DNA of 18,833 bases from Candidatus Jorgensenbacteria bacterium (GCA_016234345.1 JACRFG010000057.1:1-18833); one strand, 5' to 3'; counted from the first letter of the stretch, positions 6,039 through 13,407 are shown. Numbers and translations: made by a program. The notes: a model not told the origin generated them from the letters alone.

Positions 6039-7829
6039 ATGACATCAGAACAAATACGGAAACTTTTCTTTGAGTTTTTTAAAGAACGGGGACATGCGAT
6101 TGCACCGTCGTCTCCGCTTATTCCTGATGATCCGTCGGTACTTTTGACTACTGCCGGCATGCAGCAGTTTAAGCGATACTTTACCGGTGAATTGAATCCT
6201 ATTAACGATTTTGGCAGTCAGCGGACTACTTCTATCCAGAAATGTTTTCGCACTTCAGACATTGAAGAAGTTGGTGATGAAACCCATCTTACTTTTTTCG
6301 AAATGATGGGTAATTTTTCGTTTGGTCCGGTAGGCACCGATGATCCGAAAGATCGCGGTGTGGGAGGTTATTTCAAGCGTTCGGCAATATATTGGGGATA
6401 TGAATTTATTACAGGGGTTTTAGGGGTTGATCCGAAACGGATTACCGCGTCTATTTTTAAAGGCGATACCGAAGTGCCGAGGGATGAGATTTCTTATCGT
6501 ATTTGGAACGAAGAGCTTGGTCTCCCGGAAGGCCGCATTATGGAGAGCGATCGTAAGGATAATTTTTGGGGTCCGACCGGCAACGAAGGTCCGTGTGGAC
6601 CAACTAGTGAGATTTATGTGGATGGCGTTGAGGTATGGAACTTGGTTTTTAACGAGTATTACCAGCATGCGGATAAGCGGCTGGAGAAGCTCGAAAGCCC
6701 CGGCGTTGATACCGGTATGGGGTTTGAGCGTCTCGTCGCGGTGATGCAAGGCGCTCGAAACGTTTTTGAAACCGATCTACTTCGGCCGGTTACCGATAGG
6801 GTCTATGAGCTTGCGCCGGGCTTGAGTGAACGGGCTGCGAGAATTTTTACCGATCACGTGCGTGCAGCCGTATTTCTTGTGGCTGACTGGGTGAGGCCTT
6901 CCAACAAGGGGGCGGGATATATTCTTCGTAGGCATATTCGAAGGATGCTCGCGTATAAAATCAAAGAAGACGTGCATGTTGATTTATTACCCGAACTTGT
7001 GGAAATGGTTGGTAAAAAGTATGGCGGAATTTATCCCGGAGTTAGCCGTAGTGAAGAAATAATAGCTGTTCTTGAAGACGAACGTTCTCGTTTCGAAAAG
7101 GCGGTGGGGCAGGGTATTTTGGAATTAGAGAGTTACAAAGAAAAAGGGAAAAAGATTGATGGTCAGATAGCTTTCCATCTTTATGAAACTTTTGGATTGC
7201 CCTTTGAGCTTATTAAAGAGCTTGTGCCTAAAGAATTAGCCAAGGATTTGAGTAAAGAAGAGTTTGAAGGCGAATTTGTGAAACACCAGGAAGTTTCTCG
7301 GGCTGGCCAAGAGCGAAAATTCGGCGGCCACGGTTTGATTTTGGATACCGGCGAACTTAAAGCCGGTAATCCCGAAGAGTTGCAGAAAGTAACGCGGCTT
7401 CATACAGCCACCCATCTTTTGCACCAAGCCTTAAGAGACGTGCTGGGAATGACTGTTGGCCAGATGGGATCCGATATTACCGTTGAACGAACCCGTTTTG
7501 ACTTTTCTTTTCCTCGTAAGTTAACTCCTGAAGAAGTGAGGGGAGTAGAGGAGATTGTAAACAAGAAGATCAAGGAAGACCTACCGGTTTCATATACGGA
7601 AATGCTTAAAGGTGAAGCTGAAAAAACCGGCGCACTGCATTTTTTTAAACTAAAGTATCCCGAGAAAGTTAAAGTATATTTTGTAGGGAAATCTTTCGAT
7701 GCGGCCTACAGCAAGGAGTTTTGCGGTGGACCGCATGTTACCCATACCGGAGAAATCGGTAAGTTCAGAGTAGCTAAGGAAGAGGCAGTAGCAGCCGGAG
7801 TCCGTAGGATCAGAGGAGTGGTAGAGTAG
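6039..7829 (+). CDS. alaS: Alanyl-tRNA synthetase, short form
   Basis: 596 residues against about 875 in E. coli. The class II catalytic core is intact: motif 1 region TTAGMQQFKRYF (37-48), motif 2 RTTSIQKCFRTSDIEEVGD (62-80) with FFEMMGNFSFG, and motif 3 DTGMGFERL (224-232). The tRNA-recognition helical domain follows. The editing centre is present with HTATH (His455, His459) and CGGPH (Cys562, His566), the four zinc ligands; the usual CGGTH Thr is Pro. Only about 25 residues separate the FGGHG region from HTATHLL, so the beta-barrel part of the editing module seen in E. coli is missing, as is the whole C-terminal C-Ala/DHHA1 domain. It charges tRNA-Ala. ATG 6039 is preferred to an upstream TTG (6030) because MTSEQIRKLF matches the family N-terminus. 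Confidence 0.96.
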   Translation: MTSEQIRKLFFEFFKERGHAIAPSSPLIPDDPSVLLTTAGMQQFKRYFTGELNPINDFGSQRTTSIQKCFRTSDIEEVGDETHLTFFEMMGNFSFGPVGTDDPKDRGVGGYFKRSAIYWGYEFITGVLGVDPKRITASIFKGDTEVPRDEISYRIWNEELGLPEGRIMESDRKDNFWGPTGNEGPCGPTSEIYVDGVEVWNLVFNEYYQHADKRLEKLESPGVDTGMGFERLVAVMQGARNVFETDLLRPVTDRVYELAPGLSERAARIFTDHVRAAVFLVADWVRPSNKGAGYILRRHIRRMLAYKIKEDVHVDLLPELVEMVGKKYGGIYPGVSRSEEIIAVLEDERSRFEKAVGQGILELESYKEKGKKIDGQIAFHLYETFGLPFELIKELVPKELAKDLSKEEFEGEFVKHQEVSRAGQERKFGGHGLILDTGELKAGNPEELQKVTRLHTATHLLHQALRDVLGMTVGQMGSDITVERTRFDFSFPRKLTPEEVRGVEEIVNKKIKEDLPVSYTEMLKGEAEKTGALHFFKLKYPEKVKVYFVGKSFDAAYSKEFCGGPHVTHTGEIGKFRVAKEEAVAAGVRRIRGVVE

Positions 7830-7887
7830 GGCTTCTTTCGATTCTATCCAGCCGGATTTATTCTTTACTGGTTCATCAATTTTGACG

Positions 7888-7945
7888 TGCCTCAATTTTC
7901 ACGCATACCTGCCCGACGGCAGGCGGGTGCGTGAAAATTGAGGCA
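7888..7945. repeat. Palindromic dispersed element, copy 1
   Basis: Perfect 18-bp arms (TGCCTCAATTTTCACGCA at 7888-7905; its complement at 7928-7945) enclose a 22-nt centre that itself holds CCTGCC/GGCAGG (7908-7913 with 7918-7923). No T-tract follows on either strand, so it is not a simple intrinsic terminator. In inverted orientation it matches the element at 14648-14722. It lies between alaS and the promoter at 8007. Confidence 0.85.
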
Positions 7946-8006
7946 ATGAAATTTACCCCTTTATAAAAGATAATTTCGGCATCACGGATGTATAATTATG
8001 GGTCTA

Positions 8007-8035
8007 TTGACAGAATATTCATTATATGCTACACT
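8007..8035 (+). promoter_or_regulatory. Strong sigma70 promoter with extended -10
   Basis: A perfect TTGACA (8007-8012), a 17-bp spacer and TGCTACACT (TG at 8027-8028, -10 at 8030-8035) precede the charged protein gene. The predicted start near 8042 gives a 43-nt leader with a good Shine-Dalgarno. A TATAAT at 7991-7996 may be a second, weaker start. Confidence 0.75.
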
Positions 8036-8084
8036 TTATTTAGTTCAATTTCATTTTTATCATTAACCTTTAAGGAGATTTTTT

Positions 8085-8405
8085 ATGATTATACCAGGTC
8101 GAGATATCGCCAGCCGCAAAGATCGCGCGGAACGAAGGATGCACGAACTCAAAGTTCCGGAATTCATTCAGGAGAATGGAACTTCGCAGTCAGTGCTTCG
8201 GTTACGAATCGAAGAGATTCGACGCACAAAACATCACAACTCTCTCGATGATACGATTCAGAAAGTAGCGGCAGATCGGCGATCGCGATGGAACGAAACA
8301 AACCTCAAGGAAGAGCGTGATGCAGTGTATTTCGAGCGGAAGGCTCGTGAAGAAGCCCGTCTTCGGAAGAGACTTCGGGAAGCCGGTATTAAATCGCGAC
8401 GTTAG
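8085..8405 (+). CDS. Small highly charged helical protein, unknown function
   Basis: 106 residues, not recognised. It is rich in Arg, Lys and Glu with few hydrophobics. The C-terminal half (about 65-104) is an almost continuous charged helix with EERDAVYFERKAREEARLRK, ending in a basic KSRR, and probably forms a coiled coil or binds nucleic acid. There is no signal peptide or membrane span. AAGGAG at 8072-8077 lies 7 nt before ATG 8085, an excellent start. It has its own strong promoter and its own terminator, so it is a monocistronic and probably well expressed gene. The strong expression signals and basic charge suggest an abundant structural or RNA/DNA-associated protein, which is inference only. 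Confidence 0.75.
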   Translation: MIIPGRDIASRKDRAERRMHELKVPEFIQENGTSQSVLRLRIEEIRRTKHHNSLDDTIQKVAADRRSRWNETNLKEERDAVYFERKAREEARLRKRLREAGIKSRR

Positions 8406-8416
8406 TCGCAAAAAGG

Positions 8417-8456
8417 AACCCTCTTTTGCTCTACTAGAGCTAAGAGGGTTTTCGTT
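8417..8456 (+). terminator. Intrinsic terminator after the charged protein
   Basis: AACCCTCTT (8417-8425) pairs with AAGAGGGTT (8442-8450), and an inner GCTCT/AGAGC stem (8428-8432 with 8436-8440) adds length. TTCGTTT follows. It separates the upstream gene from the TsaC-like gene, so the longer in-frame extension of the latter back to 8317 is not used. Confidence 0.8.
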
Positions 8457-8462
8457 TATAAT
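8457..8462 (+). promoter_or_regulatory. -10 box immediately upstream of the TsaC-like gene
   Basis: A perfect TATAAT ends 10 nt before the ATG at 8473. With +1 about 7 nt after the box, the leader would be only about 4 nt. No Shine-Dalgarno and no clear -35 are present. Confidence 0.5.
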
Positions 8463-8472
8463 TAATAAAAAC

Positions 8473-8988
8473 ATGCAAGGAGCAATTTCTATATTGAAAA
8501 ACGGCGGTGTTGGCATATTGCCAACCGATACTATTTACGGTGTTGTCGGTTCGGCGTTGTTAAAAAAAACAGTAGAACGGATTTACAAACTTAGAAAGCG
8601 CGATAGTAAAAAACCGATGATAATTTTAATAAGTTCGATTAATGAATTAAAGATATTTGGCGTTAATGTTGATACAAGAAAAAGGGCACTGCTCAAAAAA
8701 TTATGGCCCGGTCCGATAAGCGTAATTTTGCCGTGCAGAGAGAAACAATTCGCATATCTGCACCGTGGCACAGAAGCCTTAGCTTTCCGCCTGCCAAAAC
8801 CAACGTGGCTACGCAGATTGCTTAAGCATACTGGGCCTCTGGTTGCGCCAAGCGCGAATATCGCCGGCCAGAAATCAGCTTCTATTATCAAGGAAGCTAG
8901 ACGGTATTTCGGTTCCAGTGTCGATTTTTATATAGACGTCGGTCTTAAACGAGGCACACCATCAACCCTGTTAGAGATAAAACGCTAA
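8473..8988 (+). CDS. tsaC: L-threonylcarbamoyladenylate synthase, YrdC/TsaC type
   Basis: 171 residues, the length of a single YrdC domain without the extra Sua5 C-terminal domain. Family signatures are PTDTIYGVVG (18-27), KRDSKKPM (the basic RxxxKP loop), LWPGPISVIL, the AFRLP region, LVAPSANIAGQ and STLLEI near the end. It makes threonylcarbamoyl-AMP from Thr, bicarbonate and ATP, the first step of t6A37 formation on ANN-decoding tRNAs; TsaD/B/E partners are not in this window. ATG 8473 is chosen because family homology begins there and a terminator and promoter lie just upstream. Translation probably starts on a very short leader. The next gene begins 42 nt later from its own TATAAT. Confidence 0.9.
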   Translation: MQGAISILKNGGVGILPTDTIYGVVGSALLKKTVERIYKLRKRDSKKPMIILISSINELKIFGVNVDTRKRALLKKLWPGPISVILPCREKQFAYLHRGTEALAFRLPKPTWLRRLLKHTGPLVAPSANIAGQKSASIIKEARRYFGSSVDFYIDVGLKRGTPSTLLEIKR

Positions 8989-9017
8989 AAAGTTTTTAAA
9001 AGATCGACAATTCGCGC

Positions 9018-9023
9018 TATAAT
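9018..9023 (+). promoter_or_regulatory. -10 box immediately upstream of the VirD4-like ATPase
   Basis: A perfect TATAAT ends 7 nt before ATG 9031, which predicts +1 at about the A of the ATG. TTTAAA at 8995-9000 with a 17-bp gap is a weak -35. A leaderless transcript is expected. Confidence 0.5.
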
Positions 9024-9030
9024 AAAGCTA

Positions 9031-10887
9031 ATGGAAGCAGTAAACCCAGAAAAAGAAGTTGTGTACTTCGGTCGGATAAACTTTAGAAACAGTGCCCGGC
9101 TATTCGGCATAAAACGGAATGACCGACGGCAGCATCTTTATGTGATCGGTAAGACCGGTACCGGTAAGAGCGCCATGCTTCACAATATGATGGTGCAGGA
9201 TATCGCGAACGGCGAGGGTTTATGCGTGGTTGATCCGCACGGAGAGTTAGTCGAGTCTATACTTCAAAAGATTCCCAAAGAACGGTTGGATGATGTTATT
9301 TATTTTAACCCGGCTGATATTGATTATCACATCGGTTTTAATGTGCTTGAGCTTCCTGACCCTAAGTACAAACATCTTGTCGCTTCGGGGCTTATGGGTA
9401 TTTTTACCAAAATTTGGTCGAACGTATGGTCGGCGCGTATGGAATACATTTTAAACAACGCGATTCTGGCACTTCTTGATACACCCGGCACGACCCTTCT
9501 CGGCATTACCCGTATTTTAGTAGACAAGGAATATCGTCAAAAAATAGTTTCTAATGTTAAGGATCCGGTGGTGAAATCATTTTGGATACATGAATTCGAA
9601 GAGTGGAGCGCGCAGTTTAGAAATGAAGCTATTGCGCCTATCCAAAATAAAGTTGGCCAATTTCTATCAACAGCCATCGTTCGTAATATCGTGGGACAAT
9701 CTAAGAGTACTATCGATATTTTTGACATTATGAATTCGGGAAAGATTTTCCTGGTGAACGTTTCCAAGGGACGGATCGGTGAAGACAATTCGGCGCTTTT
9801 GGGCGCCATGCTTATTACCAAGATTCAGCTTGCCGCTATGGAACGGGTACGCGTGCCAGAAAATGAACGCATCGATTTTTACCTTTATGTCGATGAGTTT
9901 CAAAATTTCGCTACCGATTCTTTTGCCAGTATTTTGTCGGAAGCTCGGAAGTATCGTTTAAATCTTATATTAGCCCATCAATACGTTGGACAACTTGTGA
10001 CTGATGTTTCAACCAAAGTGCGTGACGCCGTTTTCGGCAATGTGGGAACCATGCTTGTTTTTCGCGTCGGTGCGGCTGATGCAGAATTTTTGGAACCAGA
10101 GTTCGAGCCCGAATTCGTCATTCAAGACATCGTGAATTTACCCAACTATCATATTTACTTGAAGCTCATGGTTGATGGGATGACTAGCCGCCCTTTCTCG
10201 GCGACTACATTGCCGCCGTTTAGGGTGCAAAGTTCTCCGATATTGGAAGAAAAAATTATAGAATCTTCCCGTAAGCGTTATGCCGTGCCGAGGTATATTA
10301 TAGAAGAGGAAATTAACCGTTGGAGCGGTATGATGAGCGATGAAGAAGGTCCGGTAAAGACAATGGAAGGCGTTAAATTCCAGGTGGCATGTTCGAATTG
10401 CAGTAAAATGACTCAAGTTCCTTTTGCACCGGAAGAGGGCAGGCCGGTTTATTGCAAGGATTGTATGGCCAAGCTTAAATCTGGGGAATTAGCACCGATT
10501 CCGTGGACAAGAGTACGGCGTGAACACCACGTTGAACAAAAGTCTTTTGGAGATTTATCAAGGCTCGGGATTGAGTTTGATCACAGAGAAGTAGCGGAAG
10601 AACCTCGATCCAGGCCGACAGAGCAGACGAGAAGCGAACGACCGCGGCGTGATGATCGACCGATGCGGCCACAGTCAGAGCCGCTTTCTCAGCCGTCTCG
10701 GCGACCATCTATACTTACCAATGAAAGGTTTATATCGGCTGAAGATAAGAAAGAACATGAACTTCGCTTGAGTGAGTTGAAACCTCCCGAGACTAACAAA
10801 CCAAAAGAGAGACAAATGTCTGGTACGCCAAGTATTGAAAATTTGAAAGAAGCATTACAGGAAGCCCTGGGAAAATTGAAAGAGTAA
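9031..10887 (+). CDS. VirD4/TraG/HerA-like conjugation-type ATPase with C-terminal zinc ribbon
   Basis: 618 residues. Walker A is GKTGTGKS (40-47), followed by CVVDPHGELVESIL (65-78). Walker B is YLYVDEFQNF (284-293). A sensor-like AHQY (315-318) and a C-terminal motor subdomain run to about residue 400. This order matches type IV secretion coupling proteins and HerA/FtsK-clan pumps that move DNA. No N-terminal membrane span is seen, so it is soluble or recruited. Residues 454-478 form a zinc ribbon, Cys-x2-Cys and Cys-x2-Cys (CSNC, CKDC), then a disordered Arg/Pro/Ser-rich tail and a short helical end. No relaxase, VirB4 or pilus gene is adjacent, so a complete transfer system is not shown. 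It could act in pilus-linked DNA handling or in chromosome processing. Confidence 0.85.
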   Translation: MEAVNPEKEVVYFGRINFRNSARLFGIKRNDRRQHLYVIGKTGTGKSAMLHNMMVQDIANGEGLCVVDPHGELVESILQKIPKERLDDVIYFNPADIDYHIGFNVLELPDPKYKHLVASGLMGIFTKIWSNVWSARMEYILNNAILALLDTPGTTLLGITRILVDKEYRQKIVSNVKDPVVKSFWIHEFEEWSAQFRNEAIAPIQNKVGQFLSTAIVRNIVGQSKSTIDIFDIMNSGKIFLVNVSKGRIGEDNSALLGAMLITKIQLAAMERVRVPENERIDFYLYVDEFQNFATDSFASILSEARKYRLNLILAHQYVGQLVTDVSTKVRDAVFGNVGTMLVFRVGAADAEFLEPEFEPEFVIQDIVNLPNYHIYLKLMVDGMTSRPFSATTLPPFRVQSSPILEEKIIESSRKRYAVPRYIIEEEINRWSGMMSDEEGPVKTMEGVKFQVACSNCSKMTQVPFAPEEGRPVYCKDCMAKLKSGELAPIPWTRVRREHHVEQKSFGDLSRLGIEFDHREVAEEPRSRPTEQTRSERPRRDDRPMRPQSEPLSQPSRRPSILTNERFISAEDKKEHELRLSELKPPETNKPKERQMSGTPSIENLKEALQEALGKLKE

Positions 10888-10900
10888 ATTAAAAGAATAA

Positions 10901-10938
10901 AAACATAAGCCACCTTATTTGGTGGCTTATGTTTCGTT
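10901..10938. terminator. Bidirectional terminator between the ATPase gene and efp
   Basis: A perfect 14-bp stem (10901-10914 with 10921-10934) with a 6-nt loop is followed by TTTCGTTT on the plus strand. A T-rich run flanks it on the minus strand. It serves two convergent genes. Confidence 0.88.
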
Positions 10939-10956
10939 TGGTATCTAATCAGTGTG

Positions 10957-11538
10957 TTAAGCTTTTTCAACCCGCTCAACGTATTCACCGGTCGTGGTAT
11001 TTACACGCACAATGTCGTCTTCGGCAATAAAGAGAGGAACGTTTATTTTAGCGCCGGTTTCAATGGTCACTGTTTTGGTGCCGCCTTGGGCTGTGTCGCC
11101 GCGGATAGCCGGTGGCGATTCCGTTACTTTAAAATCAAGCTTTATTGGTAGTTCAATGTTGATAATCTTGTTATCAAATTTAAACGCTTTTATCTCGGTA
11201 TTTTGTTTTAAGAATTGTCCAACGTCTCCAATGACTTCGTCTGTTAAGAATAATCTGGTTTTGGTGTTGCCGGTTTCGTGGAACCAGTATTGATCTTTGT
11301 TGTGATATATAAAAGTAACCGGCGCAGTTTCTATTTCAGCTTCTTTAAATGTTTCGTTCTGATGGGCGGTATAGTTCAGCATTTTGCCGGAAATCAAGTT
11401 TTTGATTTTGAGTTGGGTCACAGGCTTTCGCTGTTGCATGCGGATAAAAGCATATTCCAGGACTTCATACGGGTCGGGATCTTCATTTTTGGTAAATATA
11501 GTGCCGACTTTGAGTTCGTTGTAAGAAAGTTGGGCCAT
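10957..11538 (-). CDS. efp: Translation elongation factor P
   Basis: 193 residues, normal EF-P length with three beta-barrel domains. Recognisable parts are the KOW-like N-domain (NELKVGTIFTKNEDPDPYEV), KIKNLISGK, the OB domain with VELP-like IELPIKLDFKV, and the C-terminal signature KTVTIETGAKINVPLFI plus TTTGEYVERV. EF-P enters the E site to help peptide bonds at polyproline stalls. The tip loop that carries the modified Lys34 in E. coli (PGKG) reads MQQRKP here; ungapped alignment puts Gln36 at the Lys34 position with Arg37 next. The proline-rich proteins in this window (the coiled-coil protein and the TonB-like protein) are plausible clients. No Shine-Dalgarno is evident before ATG 11538-11536. 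Divergent from glnA. Confidence 0.95.
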   Translation of the reverse strand: MAQLSYNELKVGTIFTKNEDPDPYEVLEYAFIRMQQRKPVTQLKIKNLISGKMLNYTAHQNETFKEAEIETAPVTFIYHNKDQYWFHETGNTKTRLFLTDEVIGDVGQFLKQNTEIKAFKFDNKIINIELPIKLDFKVTESPPAIRGDTAQGGTKTVTIETGAKINVPLFIAEDDIVRVNTTTGEYVERVEKA

Positions 11539-11580
11539 ATGAGGTTCAAGTGTACTAAAAGGTCATTATTTTTACAATAC

Positions 11581-11608
11581 TTGACGCTGGTTCGATTTTT
11601 TGGATACT
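11581..11608 (+). promoter_or_regulatory. Putative glnA promoter
   Basis: TTGACG (11581-11586, 5/6 match) and GATACT (11603-11608, 4/6) are separated by 16 bp. The start would be near 11615, leaving a 36-nt leader with AAGGAG at 11636-11641. No obvious nitrogen-control operator is seen. Confidence 0.45.
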
Positions 11609-11650
11609 AAGAGATGGTAACTTTCATTTCTTATAAAGGAGTTGTGGCTC

Positions 11651-12754
11651 ATGAGAGAAAAAGAAAGAGTTTTGGCTGAGTATATATGGATTGACGGCCA
11701 AAAACCTACAGCTAAACTTCGTTCAAAACCAAAGGTTTTGAGTATCGTAAATACCTTAGATGATATTCCTGACTGGACCTTTGATGGTTCGAGCACATTT
11801 CAGGCAGTGACATCTCCCAGCGACTGCATTTTGAAACCGGTGAGGTTTATATATGATCCGGTGCGCGGCGAGCCGAATGTCGTTGTGCTCTGCGAGGTTT
11901 TGAATCTTGATGGAACGCCGCACAAGAGTAATACTCGAGCGCGGTTGCGGCAGGCCGTTGAAAAACATGGAGATCAGGATCCATGGTTTGGCATCGAACA
12001 GGAGTATACGTTATACGGTCAGCACGATTGGCCCCTTGGTTGGCCTACTGAAGAAGTTATGCTTAAGAAAGGAAATAAATCTTTTAAGACGATACTCAAG
12101 AAATTTTTGCCGCCGCAGGGAAGATATTATTGCGGCGTTGGTTATGACGAGGTTCATGGCCGTCCGCTTTTTGAGGCTCATCTCGACGCTTGTCTCGAAG
12201 CGGGATTAGGGCTTTACGGTGGTAATGCTGAGGTTATGCCCGCTCAGTGGGAATTTCAGCTCGGTGTTTTGCCGCCGCTTGAGATCACGGATCAGTTGTG
12301 GCTTGCGCGGTGGCTCTTGTATCGTCTTGGTGAAAACTACGGGGCGTACGCCAAGCTTGATCCGAAGCCTATGTCGGGAGATTGGAACGGTGCCGGCGCT
12401 CACATTAATTTCAGCACGAAAGGAATACGAGAGAATGGATTGCCAGCGATTGAAGTTGCATGCAAGAAATTAGGACGTTTTCATAAAGAACATGTGGCTG
12501 TATATGGCGTCGATAACGATAAACGCCTTACGGGTCGCCATGAGACTTCTAGTATTCGCGATTTCCGTTACGGTGAGTATGATCGGGGAGCTTCTATTAG
12601 GATTCCCAAAGTAGCCGGTAAAGCTCCGGATCATCTTGAAGATCGCCGTCCTGCGGCCAATATCGATCCCTATAAAGCGTGTACCGCACTTCTTGAAACT
12701 GTCTGTGGCAAAGGATTCAAGCCGCCCAAAGAGTGGGTAGAGCTCAAAATATAA
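11651..12754 (+). CDS. glnA: Glutamine synthetase type II (eukaryotic-type GSII)
   Basis: 367 residues, the GSII size rather than the ~470 of bacterial GSI. Signatures in order: LAEYIWIDG (8-16), WTFDGSST (42-49), DPWFGIEQEYTL (110-121) with catalytic glutamates, QGRYYCGVG (156-164), GNAEVMPAQWEFQLG (191-205), KPMSGDWNGAGAHINFST (239-256), KRLTGRHET (291-299), RGASIRIP (312-319), EDRRPAANIDPY (330-341). These match plant/animal GSII closely. It makes glutamine from glutamate, ammonia and ATP. ATG 11651 has AAGGAG 9 nt before it, which rules out the upstream TTG at 11642. It is transcribed alone, with its own terminator. GSII in bacteria is known from a limited set (for example rhizobia and actinomycetes), so lateral acquisition is a fair inference. 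Confidence 0.95.
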   Translation: MREKERVLAEYIWIDGQKPTAKLRSKPKVLSIVNTLDDIPDWTFDGSSTFQAVTSPSDCILKPVRFIYDPVRGEPNVVVLCEVLNLDGTPHKSNTRARLRQAVEKHGDQDPWFGIEQEYTLYGQHDWPLGWPTEEVMLKKGNKSFKTILKKFLPPQGRYYCGVGYDEVHGRPLFEAHLDACLEAGLGLYGGNAEVMPAQWEFQLGVLPPLEITDQLWLARWLLYRLGENYGAYAKLDPKPMSGDWNGAGAHINFSTKGIRENGLPAIEVACKKLGRFHKEHVAVYGVDNDKRLTGRHETSSIRDFRYGEYDRGASIRIPKVAGKAPDHLEDRRPAANIDPYKACTALLETVCGKGFKPPKEWVELKI

Positions 12755-12760
12755 AAGTTA

Positions 12761-12792
12761 AAAGCCCGAAACGATTGTTTCGGGCTTTCTCA
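12761..12792. terminator. Terminator between glnA and the HicB-like pair
   Basis: A perfect 12-bp stem AAAGCCCGAAAC/GTTTCGGGCTTT (12761-12772 with 12777-12788) has a GATT loop. A short T/C-rich tail follows on the plus strand and a moderately T-rich flank on the minus strand. It separates convergent units. Confidence 0.8.
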
Positions 12793-12803
12793 TAGGACTT
12801 TTT

Positions 12804-13061
12804 CTAATTAATAGTTACGGTTATTGTCTTTATGATAGCTTTCACTCCATCAGGAATCGTTATTGTTTCAATATCTTGTGGAATTGATATACCATCATCT
12901 TTGAGGCTTTCGATATACCCTCTAGCAGCATCTTGTACCATGAGAGATGCTTCTTCAAGAGTATCGCCTTCAGTTGATAACCCGGGTAGAGCTGGACAGG
13001 TTACGACGTAACCACCTTCTTCTGCTTTTTCAAAAATAGCAGTATAGTGTCTTGTTTCCAT
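12804..13061 (-). CDS. HicB-like antitoxin-domain protein, second of a tandem pair
   Basis: 85 residues forming a single HicB/UPF0150 fold: a beta strand start, then GGYVVTCPALPGLSTEGDTLEEA (about 16-38) and a helix. The C-terminal strand region (ITIPDGVKAIIKTITVTIN) has no added HTH or ribbon-helix-helix domain. HicB proteins normally neutralise the HicA mRNA interferase; no HicA ORF is visible beside this pair. The ATG at 13061 directly follows the stop of the upstream paralogue (TAA then ATG), with AAGGTGG about 8 nt before it, so the two are co-translated. It may be an orphan antitoxin, a regulator or a degraded toxin-antitoxin locus. Confidence 0.8.
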   Translation of the reverse strand: METRHYTAIFEKAEEGGYVVTCPALPGLSTEGDTLEEASLMVQDAARGYIESLKDDGISIPQDIETITIPDGVKAIIKTITVTIN

Positions 13062-13340
13062 TTATTTTCCACCTTTCTCGTTCGAGATACTAGACGCAAG
13101 ACATACATATGACGGCAACTCAATCTCTAAGATTTCTACCAGAGGAGCATTGATTGGAATTAGAGATTCTTCATTCGCCTTGCGAAGTTGTAAGATGTGC
13201 TTGATTTCTGTTTTCGCCTTGTCTCGCGCTTCTTGAAGAGTATTTCCTTCGGTTAGAAGATCGGGTAATTCGGGGCATGTCACAACGTATCCATATTTTT
13301 CACTTTTTTCGATCACGATCACAAAATCTTTTTTCACCAT
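13062..13340 (-). CDS. HicB-like antitoxin-domain protein, first of a tandem pair
   Basis: 92 residues. It shares the core YVVTCPxLPxLxTEGxTLxEA with the following gene but differs elsewhere, so the pair arose by an old duplication or by stacking of two HicB lineages. Its C-terminus (VLIEIELPSYV-like ending in a Lys/Gly tail) lacks a recognisable DNA-binding domain. ATG 13340-13338 has AAGGA about 11 nt upstream. It starts in the same short intergenic gap from which mnmA is transcribed in the other direction, so the two promoters face away from each other within about 65 bp. Confidence 0.8.
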   Translation of the reverse strand: MVKKDFVIVIEKSEKYGYVVTCPELPDLLTEGNTLQEARDKAKTEIKHILQLRKANEESLIPINAPLVEILEIELPSYVCLASSISNEKGGK

Positions 13341-13364
13341 CAGAATTCGATCCTTGCATGAGAG

Positions 13365-13393
13365 TTGTTAATTTTCTTGAGAAAAACTATAAT
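13365..13393 (+). promoter_or_regulatory. mnmA promoter
   Basis: TTGTTA (13365-13370) and a perfect TATAAT (13388-13393) are 17 bp apart. The start is predicted near 13400, only about 8 nt before ATG 13408. No Shine-Dalgarno fits in that leader. Confidence 0.6.
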
Positions 13394-13407
13394 GTACAAA
13401 CGAATTT

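Noticed and set aside
7888..7945. Copy 1 of the palindrome as a CRISPR repeat or tRNA
   Set aside because: It is a single unit here with no spacer array, and no cloverleaf or T-loop motif is present.
7888..7945. Copy 1 as the alaS intrinsic terminator
   Set aside because: No T-tract follows either arm; termination by other means cannot be excluded, but the sequence does not show it.
8317..8472. N-terminal extension of the TsaC-like protein
   Set aside because: It overlaps the preceding gene and crosses a clear intrinsic terminator; family similarity begins at 8473.
11591..11600. GGTTCGATT as a tRNA T-arm
   Set aside because: No matching acceptor, D or anticodon stems surround it; it lies in the glnA promoter spacer.
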